NCBI GenBank assembly: GCA_019400425.1
Contig: JAFREE010000189.1
Coordinates: forward strand, 1 to 40,633
Reading direction: 5' to 3'
Length of the DNA: 40,633 nt
Source: Hymenochaete sp. R1
Taxonomy: Eukaryota; Basidiomycota; Agaricomycetes; Hymenochaetales; Hymenochaetaceae
The notes beneath the pieces are model-generated. The model was given only the letters and a program-made list of their open reading frames with translations, had not been told where the DNA came from and did no database searches. The translations under genes were made by a program, and so were the position numbers. This document shows, in pieces, positions 10,146-19,882 of the stretch (position 1 is its first letter; each line of letters begins with the position of its first letter).

Positions 10146-10958
10146 ATGTCCAATGATACCAATGACACGGTAACAAGTCCGATATCTGACCCCCACCGCG
10201 TTCGAATAACGTCAAGTGGACAGATAAAGTCGTATGTGACTTTTGCGTTGAAATTCTTCCAGGTGAGACTGTTTTTAATACCCTAGCCACCGCTCATCAA
10301 AGTTCTTTCCACACGAGCCCAGGATAATAACGGAAGACCTCTTGTGCTTCAAACCCTCCCTATAAATGCAAGCTCTACCGAGGGAACGAGAGGGAGTGGT
10401 ATTGACTCAGCCAATGAAGAAGACGATGCAAGGAGTGCGGCCGAGCCATCAGAGACAGTCACTGAGCAGATATCAAATGAATCAAGAACATCATTACCTG
10501 GAGCACTCGTAGTAAAGAAGGCTGACTCGAACTCAAGCATCTCGCGCTTGATATCAGTCGTCGAAATTATTAAAGCAGAGTATTTTCGCACCCTGAAAGC
10601 AAATGAACAAGGCCTCTTTCAATACAATGAACTGGGTTCGACTCGGGCAAGTCGTCTCAATGATCCATCGCAGCTCCAGTGAGTGTACATTTCTAGTAAC
10701 TATAGTCTTGGTTTTCTGAAAAGACTTTAGAACGCAACACGAGGAGGTGCCCTTTATGCGCATCACATTATGCACCAGGCACGTAACTTCGCTTGAAAAG
10801 TCTGTAACGTGAGCTCTGGTACCTTTGTCTGCCTGGATATGCACTGAGTAGCATCTCAAAGTTTGCAAGAACCTGCATTGAAGAAAGAAACCAGGTCTGA
10901 GAAGGCACGTAGAAGACGACAGCTCAGGGATGGTCGAAAAACAGACAACATGGATTGA
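10146..10958 (+). CDS. Alba-like DNA/RNA-binding protein
   Basis: Four exons (10146-10262, 10323-10678, 10731-10808, 10862-10958) give about 215 aa, with introns of 52-60 nt. The first exon holds the first strand and helix of an Alba fold (HRVRITSSGQIKSYV, then TFALKFFQ). After the intron comes NNGRPLVLQTLPINAS. The second helix (SSISRLISVVEIIKAEY) and a YNELGS motif follow, then a strand PFMRITLC. The C-terminus is strongly basic (KARRRRQLRDGRK). Alba-family proteins bind nucleic acids and include RNase P/MRP subunits. About 70 residues of acidic, Ser-rich sequence are inserted between the second strand and second helix, which is unusual for the compact fold. The ATG lies inside the extended downstream frame of the HSP20-like gene, so the two transcripts may overlap. 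Confidence 0.8.
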
Positions 10959-11296
10959 ATTCGGATATACTGCAGTTCTAAAACCACTTCTATGACCTAG
11001 AATCGGATTTTAAGACATTAAAAAAAGGACATTTGTATCGTGTATTCACGAAAAACTGAAGCCAGAAGACTCAAATTGAAGAGCACGGTGTAATGTTTCA
11101 AATCACAAACACATGACGTAATCACTTCGATCACAGAAACTTCATTCCTCAGTTGTTTCTAGTCTACCATCACAAGCTGAGCTCAATCGATAGCCTCGAT
11201 CCAGAGTTCTTTTCCGATGCATTGAAGGAATTCTGAACGTTCAAACTCCGTTACAGCTGCTTTGTTAATAAATCTTTCTACCGATTACAACCGGGC
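10959..11296. other. Intergenic, nothing recognised
   Basis: This spacer between the Alba-like gene and APC10 (both plus strand) shows no coding frame with family support. It presumably holds the terminator of one gene and the promoter of the next. Confidence 0.4.
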
Positions 11297-12204
11297 ATGG
11301 CGGATGTCCAAGCTCAACCCACAAACGATGAACCGCCGACAGCCACACCACCTGACCCCGGGTTTCGATTCGGTGAAGTTTCCCGTATGTGCTTCTCCTA
11401 CACTTGTATTTATTTCTTCCCGAAGGTCTCGCGACACCGAATCTGCCACTCCCCGACATAGGCCACCTTGCAAAATGGGCCGTGTCATCGTATAAATTTG
11501 GCTTCGGTCCAGAATGTCTTAGGGACGATGATCCAGAAACATTTTGGCAGTAAGATTTCTCGTCTTCACCTTCGATGATCATGATATACGAAAGGATATT
11601 GATATTCGCCAGCTCCGACGGTCCCCAGCCTCATTTCGTCCTGATCCAGTTTCCTCGGAAGACAGCTCTGCAGGTTCGTTTGGACAATCTGGCGCCTTTT
11701 TTATGTTCTTGAACCGAACGCCAAGCAGAAAATCAGCTTGCACTTGAACTATCCTCTGGATGACTCGTACACCCCTTCGACCCTCTGCCTCCGAGCGGGG
11801 ACTAGCCTCAGTGATCTACAAGATGTCCGCATACTTTCGCTGGAAAAGCCAAGTGGCTGGATCACATTTGATGTGTCCGCCGAACTGAACGAAGAAGGCC
11901 AAGAATAGTAAGTTGTCGCGATTGAGTTGCGATGGGTTAGTGACGTTTTATCATTGACTAGCAAATCAATTCATTGCTATATCCTCCAAATTATTGTATT
12001 GGGCAACCACATGAACGGAAAAGACACTCATATCAGAGGATTACACATTTACGGACCTTTAGAGTAAGTCGAATTATACAAGTGCGAGGTTCTAGAGGCA
12101 AACATGTCGACTTTTTAACTTCGCTTTCCAGACAAGCGTCCCATGGAGACGATCCGTTTCCCTTCACCTCCCCAGAATTTAAACGATACGAATGCATACG
12201 GTAG
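11297..12204 (+). CDS. APC10: Anaphase-promoting complex subunit 10 (DOC domain)
   Basis: Six exons (11297-11384, 11426-11549, 11613-11673, 11729-11907, 11962-12063, 12132-12204) give 208 aa. Introns are 41-68 nt. The whole DOC beta-sandwich is readable: LPDIGHLAKWAVSSYKFG, LRDDDPETFW, SDGPQPHFVLIQFPRK, SYTPSTLCLRAG, LEKPSGWITFDV, ILQIIVLGNHMNGKDTHIR and a C-terminal FTSPEFKRYECIR. The C-terminal Ile-Arg is the tail that docks on a TPR subunit in known APC10 proteins. APC10 helps the anaphase-promoting complex recognise destruction-box substrates. Splicing turns the usual WQSDG into WHSDG, because the codon is split by the second intron. The gene converges on the chromatin gene to its right, with 155 bp between the stop codons. 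Confidence 0.95.
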
Positions 12205-12359
12205 GGAATGTAATCTGGAACAACATCCTTCAAACAATAAGAATAGGGATTTTGATTGTTGTGCGAATTGGGGAGGGGTATTATTTCGGACAATAAAGAG
12301 AAAATTCGTTTGTGAAAGAGCAAGAGAAACCAAACTGTAATAAGGATATGCCCAAATGC

Positions 12360-15300
12360 TCAAACTTGTGATCTGTACGTTGGATGTCCGTTGTAGGCTG
12401 AATGCGGATGAAACATTTGCTGATGAGGGTGCTGTAAGCTGTTCTGTATCGAAGGATGAGACGGCATTGGCACATGCGATACTGGATGCTGGTAGGGAAT
12501 ATGAGGTGGATGGTTCGCATAGGATTGAGGCGGAGATTGGGAAGGCCATGTTTGCCGTTGGTTGTGATCAAATATAGGTTGGTTAGGGTATACCCTCGGA
12601 TCAGAGGTTATGGATGACAACGGTGGTAAGGTAGGCCGCTGTGAGTCGTTTGTCGCACACGTCTGTACTTGAGATTGTGTAGGTTGGGGCTGGAGCTGAG
12701 GCTGAGGTTGGGGGTAAGGTGAGAAACTGTGCTGCTGGGGATAGTAATGCGAGAAACCAGTGTACGCAGGAGGTCGAACAATGCCATTCGAAGGTCTCAA
12801 GGTCTCAACCGGATAACTGGCCGACCCACTCAGTTGTGACGAAGAAGTCTGTTTCCTAGGCCCCGGTATTGTTTTTTTCGCCTTCAGAAGGCACCCATTG
12901 CAGGTGAAATCGTACGTATCCCAGTCTCGAGGTGGCCTACGTTCTACTCGATCCTTCGCATCGTGACATGATATATGTTGCCATTTCCAACATTTGCCGC
13001 AGCTCATGAGGGGTTTTCCGTCATCCTGATAATCAAATCAATGGCGGTCCTTCATGAAGAGCCTGAATGACGTACTTGATTAATACCTTTAGCCCCGCAG
13101 ATCTCGCAGTCAAGCTCCCAGTCCTCTTTTTCGGGATTACCACTACTTAATTTTTCACGACGAGTCTTATCAGAGACAACTTCTGGAGCCGGGGTATCGG
13201 CTGGCTGGCTGGTGCCACGACTTAGCGATTCAGATGTCTGCTCCGCTTCCCTGGACAAAAGTCAGGAAAAGACCATCGATAATGTGAAAGAGCACGCACA
13301 TTTCTTCCTCGCGTCGTTTAGCTCGTGCAAGCTCCCGCTCTTCGCGCTCTCTCCGGCGTTGTTCCCTAGCCTGTTCTTTCTCCAGTCTTTGCTCTTCCTC
13401 CCGACGAGTTCGAGCTTCCATGCGCCTCATTCGTGACATTCTCTCTTCCTCTTCGGCCTGCTTGATGGCTACTACACGCATGGACTCCTTCTCAGCCTCT
13501 TTCACTTGAAGGCGGGAAGATCTCTTCCGACTCATGAGCGCCTCTTCTTTTTGCCGCTGTTTCTCGATTTCCTAAGAAAACTATTAGTACACCTAGCATT
13601 GGCGTTCGGAATGTATGACGATAACGTACTCGGAGAGTCTCGGTGACATAGGGTACAACTTCGTTCACGAGCATTTTGTAGAGAGCCTTTTCAAGGTAAT
13701 GCGTTGCATTTGCCCATTGATTTGCCACGGTTTCCCATTCGTAAAGCGAAACACAGAGCTGAAGATTAACAATAAATAAACATGTTGGCGGCCGCAGAAG
13801 ATGACGGAAAAAATAACCCACCGTTTCCCACTCTACAAAACCTGGAGGGAGCGTATTACTATTGATATCCTCAGAGTGCTCTTGACCTAGGGGAGGCTCC
13901 TCCACTTCCTCGGCGACCTTAACTTCAGGCGCATTGTTCACAGCGTCAACCTTATCATCTTTATCATTCCCACCATCGGACAGGTCGGTTAGGTCACTCT
14001 CGTCGTCACTGGGTACGACAGGTTTCGCAAATCTACTACTTTTTCTGGGGCTCGTTCGCGTTCCTGTTCTCTGCGAGGAATGTGCCCGATAGTCGGAATC
14101 GGAGTTGTCGGCACCATTGAGCCATTCCTCAGGTATGGGCTGCCATTCGTCACCTTCGGGCTCAACCTCAACCTTCCCGCGAAGACGGCTACTGAGCCGG
14201 GTACCCAGCGGGTGGACAGGAACATCTCGTTTGGGGGTGCGATTCTTGATGGGAGATGATCGGGCTTTGCTCAGAGCAAGCAATTCCGCTCTGGTTGCCT
14301 CTAGCTCCTTCGCCTGCTCATCTAGCTTAGCGTTGGCCTGAGTTTTCGCGGCCCGAGACCTGGACGGCGAAACCGTAGCTTCCTCCTGCTTCGAAGCGCG
14401 CGAAGGACGTGCGCGTCCATTTTTCGAGTCACGAACAGGAGTTGTGCTCCTCCCAGATATTGCTTTTGCCGATGTCGCTTTCATTTCAGTTACGCGAACG
14501 GCCTTGCTTTTACGATTCGTAGCATTGGACGTCGCCTTGCGTTTCGCGCTTTTGCGGGGCCGCTTAGGGAGAGCGCGTTGGACCCAAAGACGGTCCGCTA
14601 AACAGAAGATGAGCACAAATTCGCAGTAATGCACAAGTAACTCACGTCCAATTAGCCAATACGCATTATGCTTGCCGTCATAACCTATGGGTTCGATTCG
14701 CTATTCAAATATCAGAATTTCTTCTTTCAGTAGTCATTTTGAACTCACCCATGAAGCATTTTCATCGTCGCTTCGCATGGTCTGACGCAGTCTCGTAGGA
14801 TTTTGGAAATGCCATTCCATTACGGTGTGGATACTATCCAGCTTCTCCGATAAAGTCAATTCCACCCAATCCTTCAAAGGAAAGGCTTCTTCGGAAGGTA
14901 TTGTTTGCTGTTTCTCTTCAACCTGGCCCTTTACCGACATACGAGAACCATCAGTATGATTCTTGCTTTTGGGTTGCGAACCGTTCTCAAGCGTTTCATC
15001 ACCGCCAATTTGTTGTTTGGGACTCTCAGTTTGGGCGAGTTCAGTGTCCATTTGCATGGTATGAAGCTCATCTCCTTCGTCTACGATATCTACGGACTCC
15101 TCCTTGACGTTGGCATCCTCGCTGGCTGCACGAGATTGGCGAGTACTGACGGGTTCTACGCCGATAGGGTTTGCTCCTGGATCCCTTCGTATGTATTGAC
15201 GCCTAAGTTTGGATTGCCAGTTGTCTACGCTATGAAGGAATGAAAGTGTATTTCAGTGGTTACAAACCATGAGAGAAAATGGTCAAACGCACGTTGTAAG

Positions 15301-15654
15301 TCTATCCTGAGTCAAAGTGACTAACAAACGGTACATGAGTCGAGGAATGACGAGTATTGTGCCATTGACAAGGTCTTCTTCGACGTCCTATAGGTGGAGG
15401 ACAGGGTTTATCAGTCATGGAAACAAATAGGGCGTAAAACTAGTACATACCACCAAGGTAATATCATCCAATGCAATCACACGAGCGAAAGTGTAGAAGA
15501 ACTGACTGACTGCCGCCCACTTCCACTGACGTCTGAGTTCAAGAAGCTGTGGCGAGGCGGACGACGCAGGCTGTGCGACGACCAGAAGCTGTCTGGTCGG
15601 CGCTGGGCTGGCCGAAGCAGAGGAGAACGCTCGCGCCGACGAGCGGGCAGCCAT
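12360..15654 (-). CDS. DDT/WHIM/PHD chromatin-remodelling cofactor (CECR2/RSF1-like)
   Basis: Nine exons (15654-15451, 15387-15293, 15229-14749, 14700-14646, 14597-13822, 13758-13630, 13571-13300, 13250-13076, 13025-12360) give about 950 aa with every phase closing. An N-terminal DDT-like helix set (WKWAAVSQFFYTFARV, then DVEEDLVNG) is followed by a WHIM-type helix (WVELTLSEKLDSIHTVMEWH) and RIEPIGYDGKHNAYWLIG. Next come long basic, disordered segments with SSRLRGK-type motifs and a strongly charged coiled coil (RMSRMRRMEARTRREEEQR). A C4HC3 PHD finger follows (CEICGAKG, MSCGKCWKWQHISCH, FTCNGC). The tail is Gln/Pro/His-rich. DDT and WHIM modules bind ISWI-type remodellers, and PHD fingers read histone tails. 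The exact orthologue is not certain, since human CECR2 and RSF1 share parts of this order. Confidence 0.85.
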
Positions 15655-16069
15655 TTAGAAGCGCGTTTCTGGACGCGTTACGCGTGCTTTGGGACGTGTT
15701 CGCTGTGGATCCACGCGACTAAGACGGGTTGTCGTTCTCGTCGCTCACACACCAATTCAATCGACCACGTATGACTAAACAACCTTTCCCCGTCGTCGTC
15801 AGAGTTGCCGGATTACAATTATCTGTGGTATAAAACGGTGCTCACCTGAACTACTTGCTGTGCGTTCTAAGAATCAAGAGGAGGTAGGTTGAGCGTTTGG
15901 TGGCCTCTCCGAGTCTGTTCGTCTCAGAACATAAAAGATCTCACGGTCACGTGCTTGAAAAAGATCAAAAATTTATTTAGAAAAAAATCAATCCTGAATT
16001 CATTGTTTTCTTTCTATCGAAAGTTCCGGTACATTGTTTAATTGGATACATCTACATCGGGAAAAATAA
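15655..16069. other. Intergenic, promoter of the chromatin gene
   Basis: This spacer separates the start of the DDT/PHD gene from the stop of the aminotransferase gene, both on the minus strand. No coding frame is convincing. It should contain the promoter of the first gene and the 3' end of the second. Confidence 0.4.
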
Positions 16070-17796
16070 TTATAGACGGCTCTCGATAACGCCTGTCTGC
16101 GATATTCTTTCGCACACGGTCTTAAGGGCATGCCCAACTTTTTCAAAATCCGATATCTGTTCAAAGTTTGATCAGGTAACTTAAACGAGTTTCGTATGAG
16201 AAGGAAGTCAGACGAACCTCATTGAAAACCTGAGCACTACACCGCACCCACCATGCGCCATTGAAATAGTACGGAGAGATACTGATGTTCCAACCATTCG
16301 AAACTCTGGATCTGATCTGGTCTGCAAGCTCCTTCGATGCCCCCCCTTTAAGAGGAAGCCGAACATTAACCTTCGGATAAGCAACAAAAAAGTAAGCAAT
16401 TGCGAAGTTCCTTAGACTGGACCAATACCCACCATGTTCGCAGTGAATACCCCAGTGTCATCCAAAAGAGTAGTGTCAAGAATTTTTGCGAGTCTCTTTC
16501 CTCCTCGCAAGGCAAGATCGTGGCAGTATGCATTAATTGCTTCTTCCCCACCGATCCATCGTCTGAATTCCAGAGCTTGAGGTAACAACTGAGAACAATT
16601 TACTATATTTATATCACATCCATACTCACCATGAGCCACGCTTAAGTATGGCGCCAAGTCGGTTGTTCCGGTCCCTGCAAATACCATTCAGCTCATACAG
16701 CAGAAAATATACCATTGCAAAATGTCTCACAGAGGAACTGTAAAACAAAATTAGGTGCCTCAGGTCCACCAGGTGGGTCAGAAGGGGACACATAGCCGTG
16801 CGACGTCGGTATACTTGTTTTGATAAGGTGTTGATTCCTGTAATCTATTTAAACATCATTCCGACCGAAGTATAATGCGTAGCTCAAACCTTTTGGGGAC
16901 ATACAATACCGCGCAGCCGCGCTTCGCATATAGCCATTTGTGGCAATTCTATAAAAGAAATAAGCAAGGCTACTAAACCCATGGTCTGTACAATAACTCA
17001 CAGAAATCCAGAAGTCCGGATCGGCTACCTTGAGATTGATATTCAACTCTTGCCCGATAGAATGCGCAGCATCAACAACGCTTATGACGTCTTCTTCTTT
17101 GCAGACTTTGACCATGTCTTGCCAAGGAAGGCGAATACCCGGAAGAGATACGATGGCGTCAATGACGGAAACAACTTTCGCTCCAGGTTCTCTCTTAATC
17201 TGTCTCAGATGGGACCGAAATTCATCGACTATTTTCTCAGGCGTAGTGGGAAAGTTGAGAGCAAGCGATGTTTGCTTCGGATGAGGCGGAACGTCTAGGA
17301 TGTATTGAATCGTACGAGAGACGGCAGGATAGGTAATAGAAGCTACGGTGCAGACCCGGTGACTGATTGAGTGAGGGGTCCAAGTCATATCCAAACGTGC
17401 TCACTTTTTACTATTATGTCATTTTCATGCCATTCAAGGTTGCGCAACACCGTGTTTACACCATGCGTCGCATTTGGCACGAAGACGCATTCGTCTGTAT
17501 TGGCACCCACCAGCTCAGCTATGCGGGCTCGCACAGCGTCTATCAGCGGTGCGGACTTGACGCGCATGAAATGGTCCGGGTTAGATTCGATTGCCTGAGA
17601 GATCTTCCCACATGCTTCAAGTACGGGAAAAGGCAGCGAGCCGAAGGATCCTATGAGCCGACTATCAGAATACTGAAGTTGCGGCATAGACAGCAGTGTA
17701 CGAACCGTGATTCAAGTTCACGTATGAGGCCTCAAATGCGAAAAAGTCGCGCATAGGATGGCCAAAAGCTGGCGGCTTGTTGGATTTATAGTCCAT
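16070..17796 (-). CDS. PLP-dependent class V aminotransferase, Egt2/isopenicillin-N-epimerase-like
   Basis: Nine exons (17796-17706, 17650-17405, 17342-17002, 16948-16890, 16837-16731, 16674-16630, 16575-16433, 16370-16218, 16156-16070) give 423 aa. The N-terminus FGHPMRDFFAFE, then YVNLNHGSFGSLP is the signature of this fungal subgroup. Cofactor-site features follow: NATHGVNTVL, VVDAAHSIGQ, and the Schiff-base lysine in SNCHKWLYAKRG (Lys codon about 16937-16939). RNQHLIKTSIPTSHGYV and WTGTTDLAPYL complete the core. In fungi, enzymes of this type include the hercynylcysteine sulfoxide lyase of ergothioneine synthesis (Egt2). The substrate cannot be read from sequence alone, and no Egt1 gene is in the window. 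It shares a 221-bp divergent promoter with the TRAP-alpha gene. Confidence 0.88.
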
Positions 17797-18017
17797 GGTG
17801 ATAGTAGAAGTACAAGAAGCTGGCGGCTGCAGACTGCATCACTCGAGTCATTTTTAGGTGTGTAAAAAGCAATTCAAATTCATATGCACTCATTGGCGAG
17901 TTTCGAAGTGCGGATGAGCACACGATCGACAATGATCGACACAATGCTTCCTCGACGTGGCATTTGACGCAGCAGCTCCGAGAATTCATCTCAAAGTCTG
18001 TCTTATCCCTCATAGCC
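17797..18017. promoter_or_regulatory. Divergent promoter region, aminotransferase / TRAP-alpha genes
   Basis: This 221-bp spacer lies between two divergent ATGs. No specific factor site was recognised. Confidence 0.45.
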
Positions 18018-19133
18018 ATGCGTTTCTTCTCCTGGTCTTTGGTTGTGATCACTGCGCTCTCCTTGCTGCTTGTAAATGCAGAGGAGGAGCCTGTGGCACC
18101 CGCGTTGGGTGAGCCTGAAGTTCAGGTTACTGCGTCTTTCCCTGAAGACAATCCGTTCGGACGTGAGTTACGATGCTTCTACGTCATGGTTTTTTAAAGA
18201 ACACTAATCTGAACTTCCATCTGCAGAGGTCGTCAATGGTGAACGCAATCGTATTAACTTGATGGTCGAGAACTTGTCGGAACAAAATGTTACGCTTGTC
18301 TCGGTCGCTGGTTCCTTCCATGATGCTCGAACGGATGCGCTCCTCAGAAACGTTCGTAGCTGGCCCTATTATATTGTACACCGTCAGTATTTACAGTATT
18401 GTTCTCCGACCAGGTGACTGCACTACCTTATGGTCTCCGTCTCTTGGCTGGGACCAAGGTCCAGGTTCCATATTCCTTCCACACCGAGTACGTCTAGACT
18501 TCCTGTGCCATTTTAGAAGCCATACTGACAGGTATCCCAGGTTCAAGGTTCGAGATTCAATACGTTTTACGATGTCGTTTTAATTAAAATTGATCAAAAC
18601 AGACAGGTGATATCCGACTCAACATCTGGTTAACCCATACGGCAGGGGTGCGTAAAAGACTTGAAAATAAATCTCTTTACTGACGCTTATTTCAGGAGAA
18701 CATTTATCGCGTGACGGCCTATGACTCTGTGGTTACCGTTGTCGAACCCGAGGTTTCATTGTTCCACTATCAAGTGTACGTCCGGAAAGGTGAAATAGCT
18801 CAGAGTTGCAACTGACGCCCGCGTAACAGTGTCACCACGTATCTCATCACAGCAGCTATCATCGGTGGTCTTGGCTACTTTGCATACCTCACATTTGTCC
18901 CCAAGCCAAAGAAATCTCGCAAGAATGCTGCCATCGGAAACAAAGGTGCGATTAGCTCTCCCGTTGGTACCGTCACCGCTACGGGAGCAGGTGGATATGA
19001 AGAGGAATGGATCCCTGCTCATCATCTTAAAATGAGGGGCGCGAAGAAGTCTGGTGCAGCGAACAGTGGTGACGATTTGAGCGGCGCAGAGACAAGTGGG
19101 ACAGAGGGAAGGAGGCGTAAAGGACGTAAGTAG
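18018..19133 (+). CDS. Translocon-associated protein alpha subunit (TRAP-alpha / IRC22 family)
   Basis: Seven exons (18018-18162, 18227-18351, 18414-18487, 18541-18547, 18603-18647, 18696-18775, 18830-19133) give 259 aa. A signal peptide (about residues 1-21, FFSWSLVVITALSLLLVNA) leads into the lumenal domain, with VVNGERNRINLMVENLS, NVTLVSVAGSFHD, VPYSFHTEFKTGDIRLNIW and YRVTAYDSVVTVVEPE. A single membrane helix (about residues 162-181, ITAAIIGGLGYFAYLTF) is followed by a Lys-rich cytosolic tail (PKPKKSRK). This is the topology of TRAP-alpha/SSR1, which sits at the Sec61 channel of the ER. The fourth exon is only 7 nt. It is required because direct splicing from exon 3 to exon 5 would lose the frame and the conserved Phe-Lys. 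The gene converges with the complex I gene. Confidence 0.92.
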
Positions 19134-19344
19134 CTGCCTGTGTAGATGTGCGCGAAATCCAAAATGTCCGCTGGGACTCTCAAGTCTGCCTGAAAACGTC
19201 TTTGCGATTGAACCATCTTGTATACTGTAGCATGGTGATAAATTTAATCTTCTAATTCGACGACGATGAGCATGCCCAAAACAGCGAGACCAAATTTGCG
19301 TTTGAAAAGATGTGTTACTCGAGATAATCGAAATCGAGAGTAGT
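19134..19344. terminator. Convergent 3' spacer, TRAP-alpha / complex I genes
   Basis: The spacer lies between two convergent stop codons and should contain both polyadenylation regions. No further feature is seen. Confidence 0.35.
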
Positions 19345-19676
19345 TCAAGTGTCAATCGTCTTGTAGCCCTTCACCTGGTTAAAGAGTCAGCGAAAGTCAA
19401 CGCAAGATGATCGAACAATAGCGTACCTTGCTTTCCCGCATCGCTTCTATAAGCCTTTCTCTCCATTCTTTACAGCTTTCGAAGCTGTTTACGCCTTCAG
19501 CGCGCTGGCACTTCGTCAACCCATCGCGCACCACCTTAACCGTCATGGCTCGGACCCAAGCCTCTCGGATGTGCTCATCTCGTGCGCGTACTTTGTCTGA
19601 GCATTCCGGATCACTTTCAATTATAAAGTAGAGAAACAGACGGCGACGTACCTTGCAGTTGCTCGACGGATGTCAT
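19345..19676 (-). CDS. NADH:ubiquinone oxidoreductase small subunit (PDSW/NDUFB10-like)
   Basis: Three exons (19676-19652, 19596-19427, 19374-19345) give a small protein of 74 aa. The core IREAWVRAMTVKVVRDGL, then KCQRAEGVNSFESCKEW and the end KVKGYKTID match the NDUFB10/PDSW subunit (about 12 kDa in Neurospora) of mitochondrial complex I. The two Cys that frame the second helix (K-C-Q and S-C-K) are kept, as in the CHCH-like family pattern. The protein is shorter than the Neurospora subunit, so an upstream coding exon may have been missed. No further coding frame was obvious upstream. It shares a 206-bp divergent promoter with the biotin gene. Confidence 0.82.
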
Positions 19677-19882
19677 GGCTTGGTAGCTGCTGAAATGAAG
19701 TGAGCGTTATGTGTCGCGTCCAATCCTCTCAGGCAGCAATCATGCATTACGTAATCATTATTCCCAGGCCTACTTTTACCAACTCGGAACCAAGCTTTCT
19801 CTCTCTTTTCTTCTTTCTTTTCGACCAAGACACTTGACTGTCCTTTTTGAGCGCCACTTGCATGCTTGGGCGAGCAGCCTAA
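19677..19882. promoter_or_regulatory. Divergent promoter region, complex I subunit / BioD-BioA
   Basis: This is a short spacer between divergent start codons. A pyrimidine-rich tract (tttcttctttcttttc, about 19805-19820) lies upstream of the biotin gene, a common arrangement near fungal transcription starts. Confidence 0.4.

Noticed and set aside
14689..14701. tRNA T-loop-like gggttcgattcgc
   Set aside because: It lies in a well supported coding exon of the chromatin gene, and no acceptor stem or anticodon arm can be drawn around it.
16366..16687. Retained-intron ORFs in the aminotransferase gene
   Set aside because: They merely read through introns. Splicing as listed recovers the conserved WTGTTD and ALEFRRW segments in one frame.
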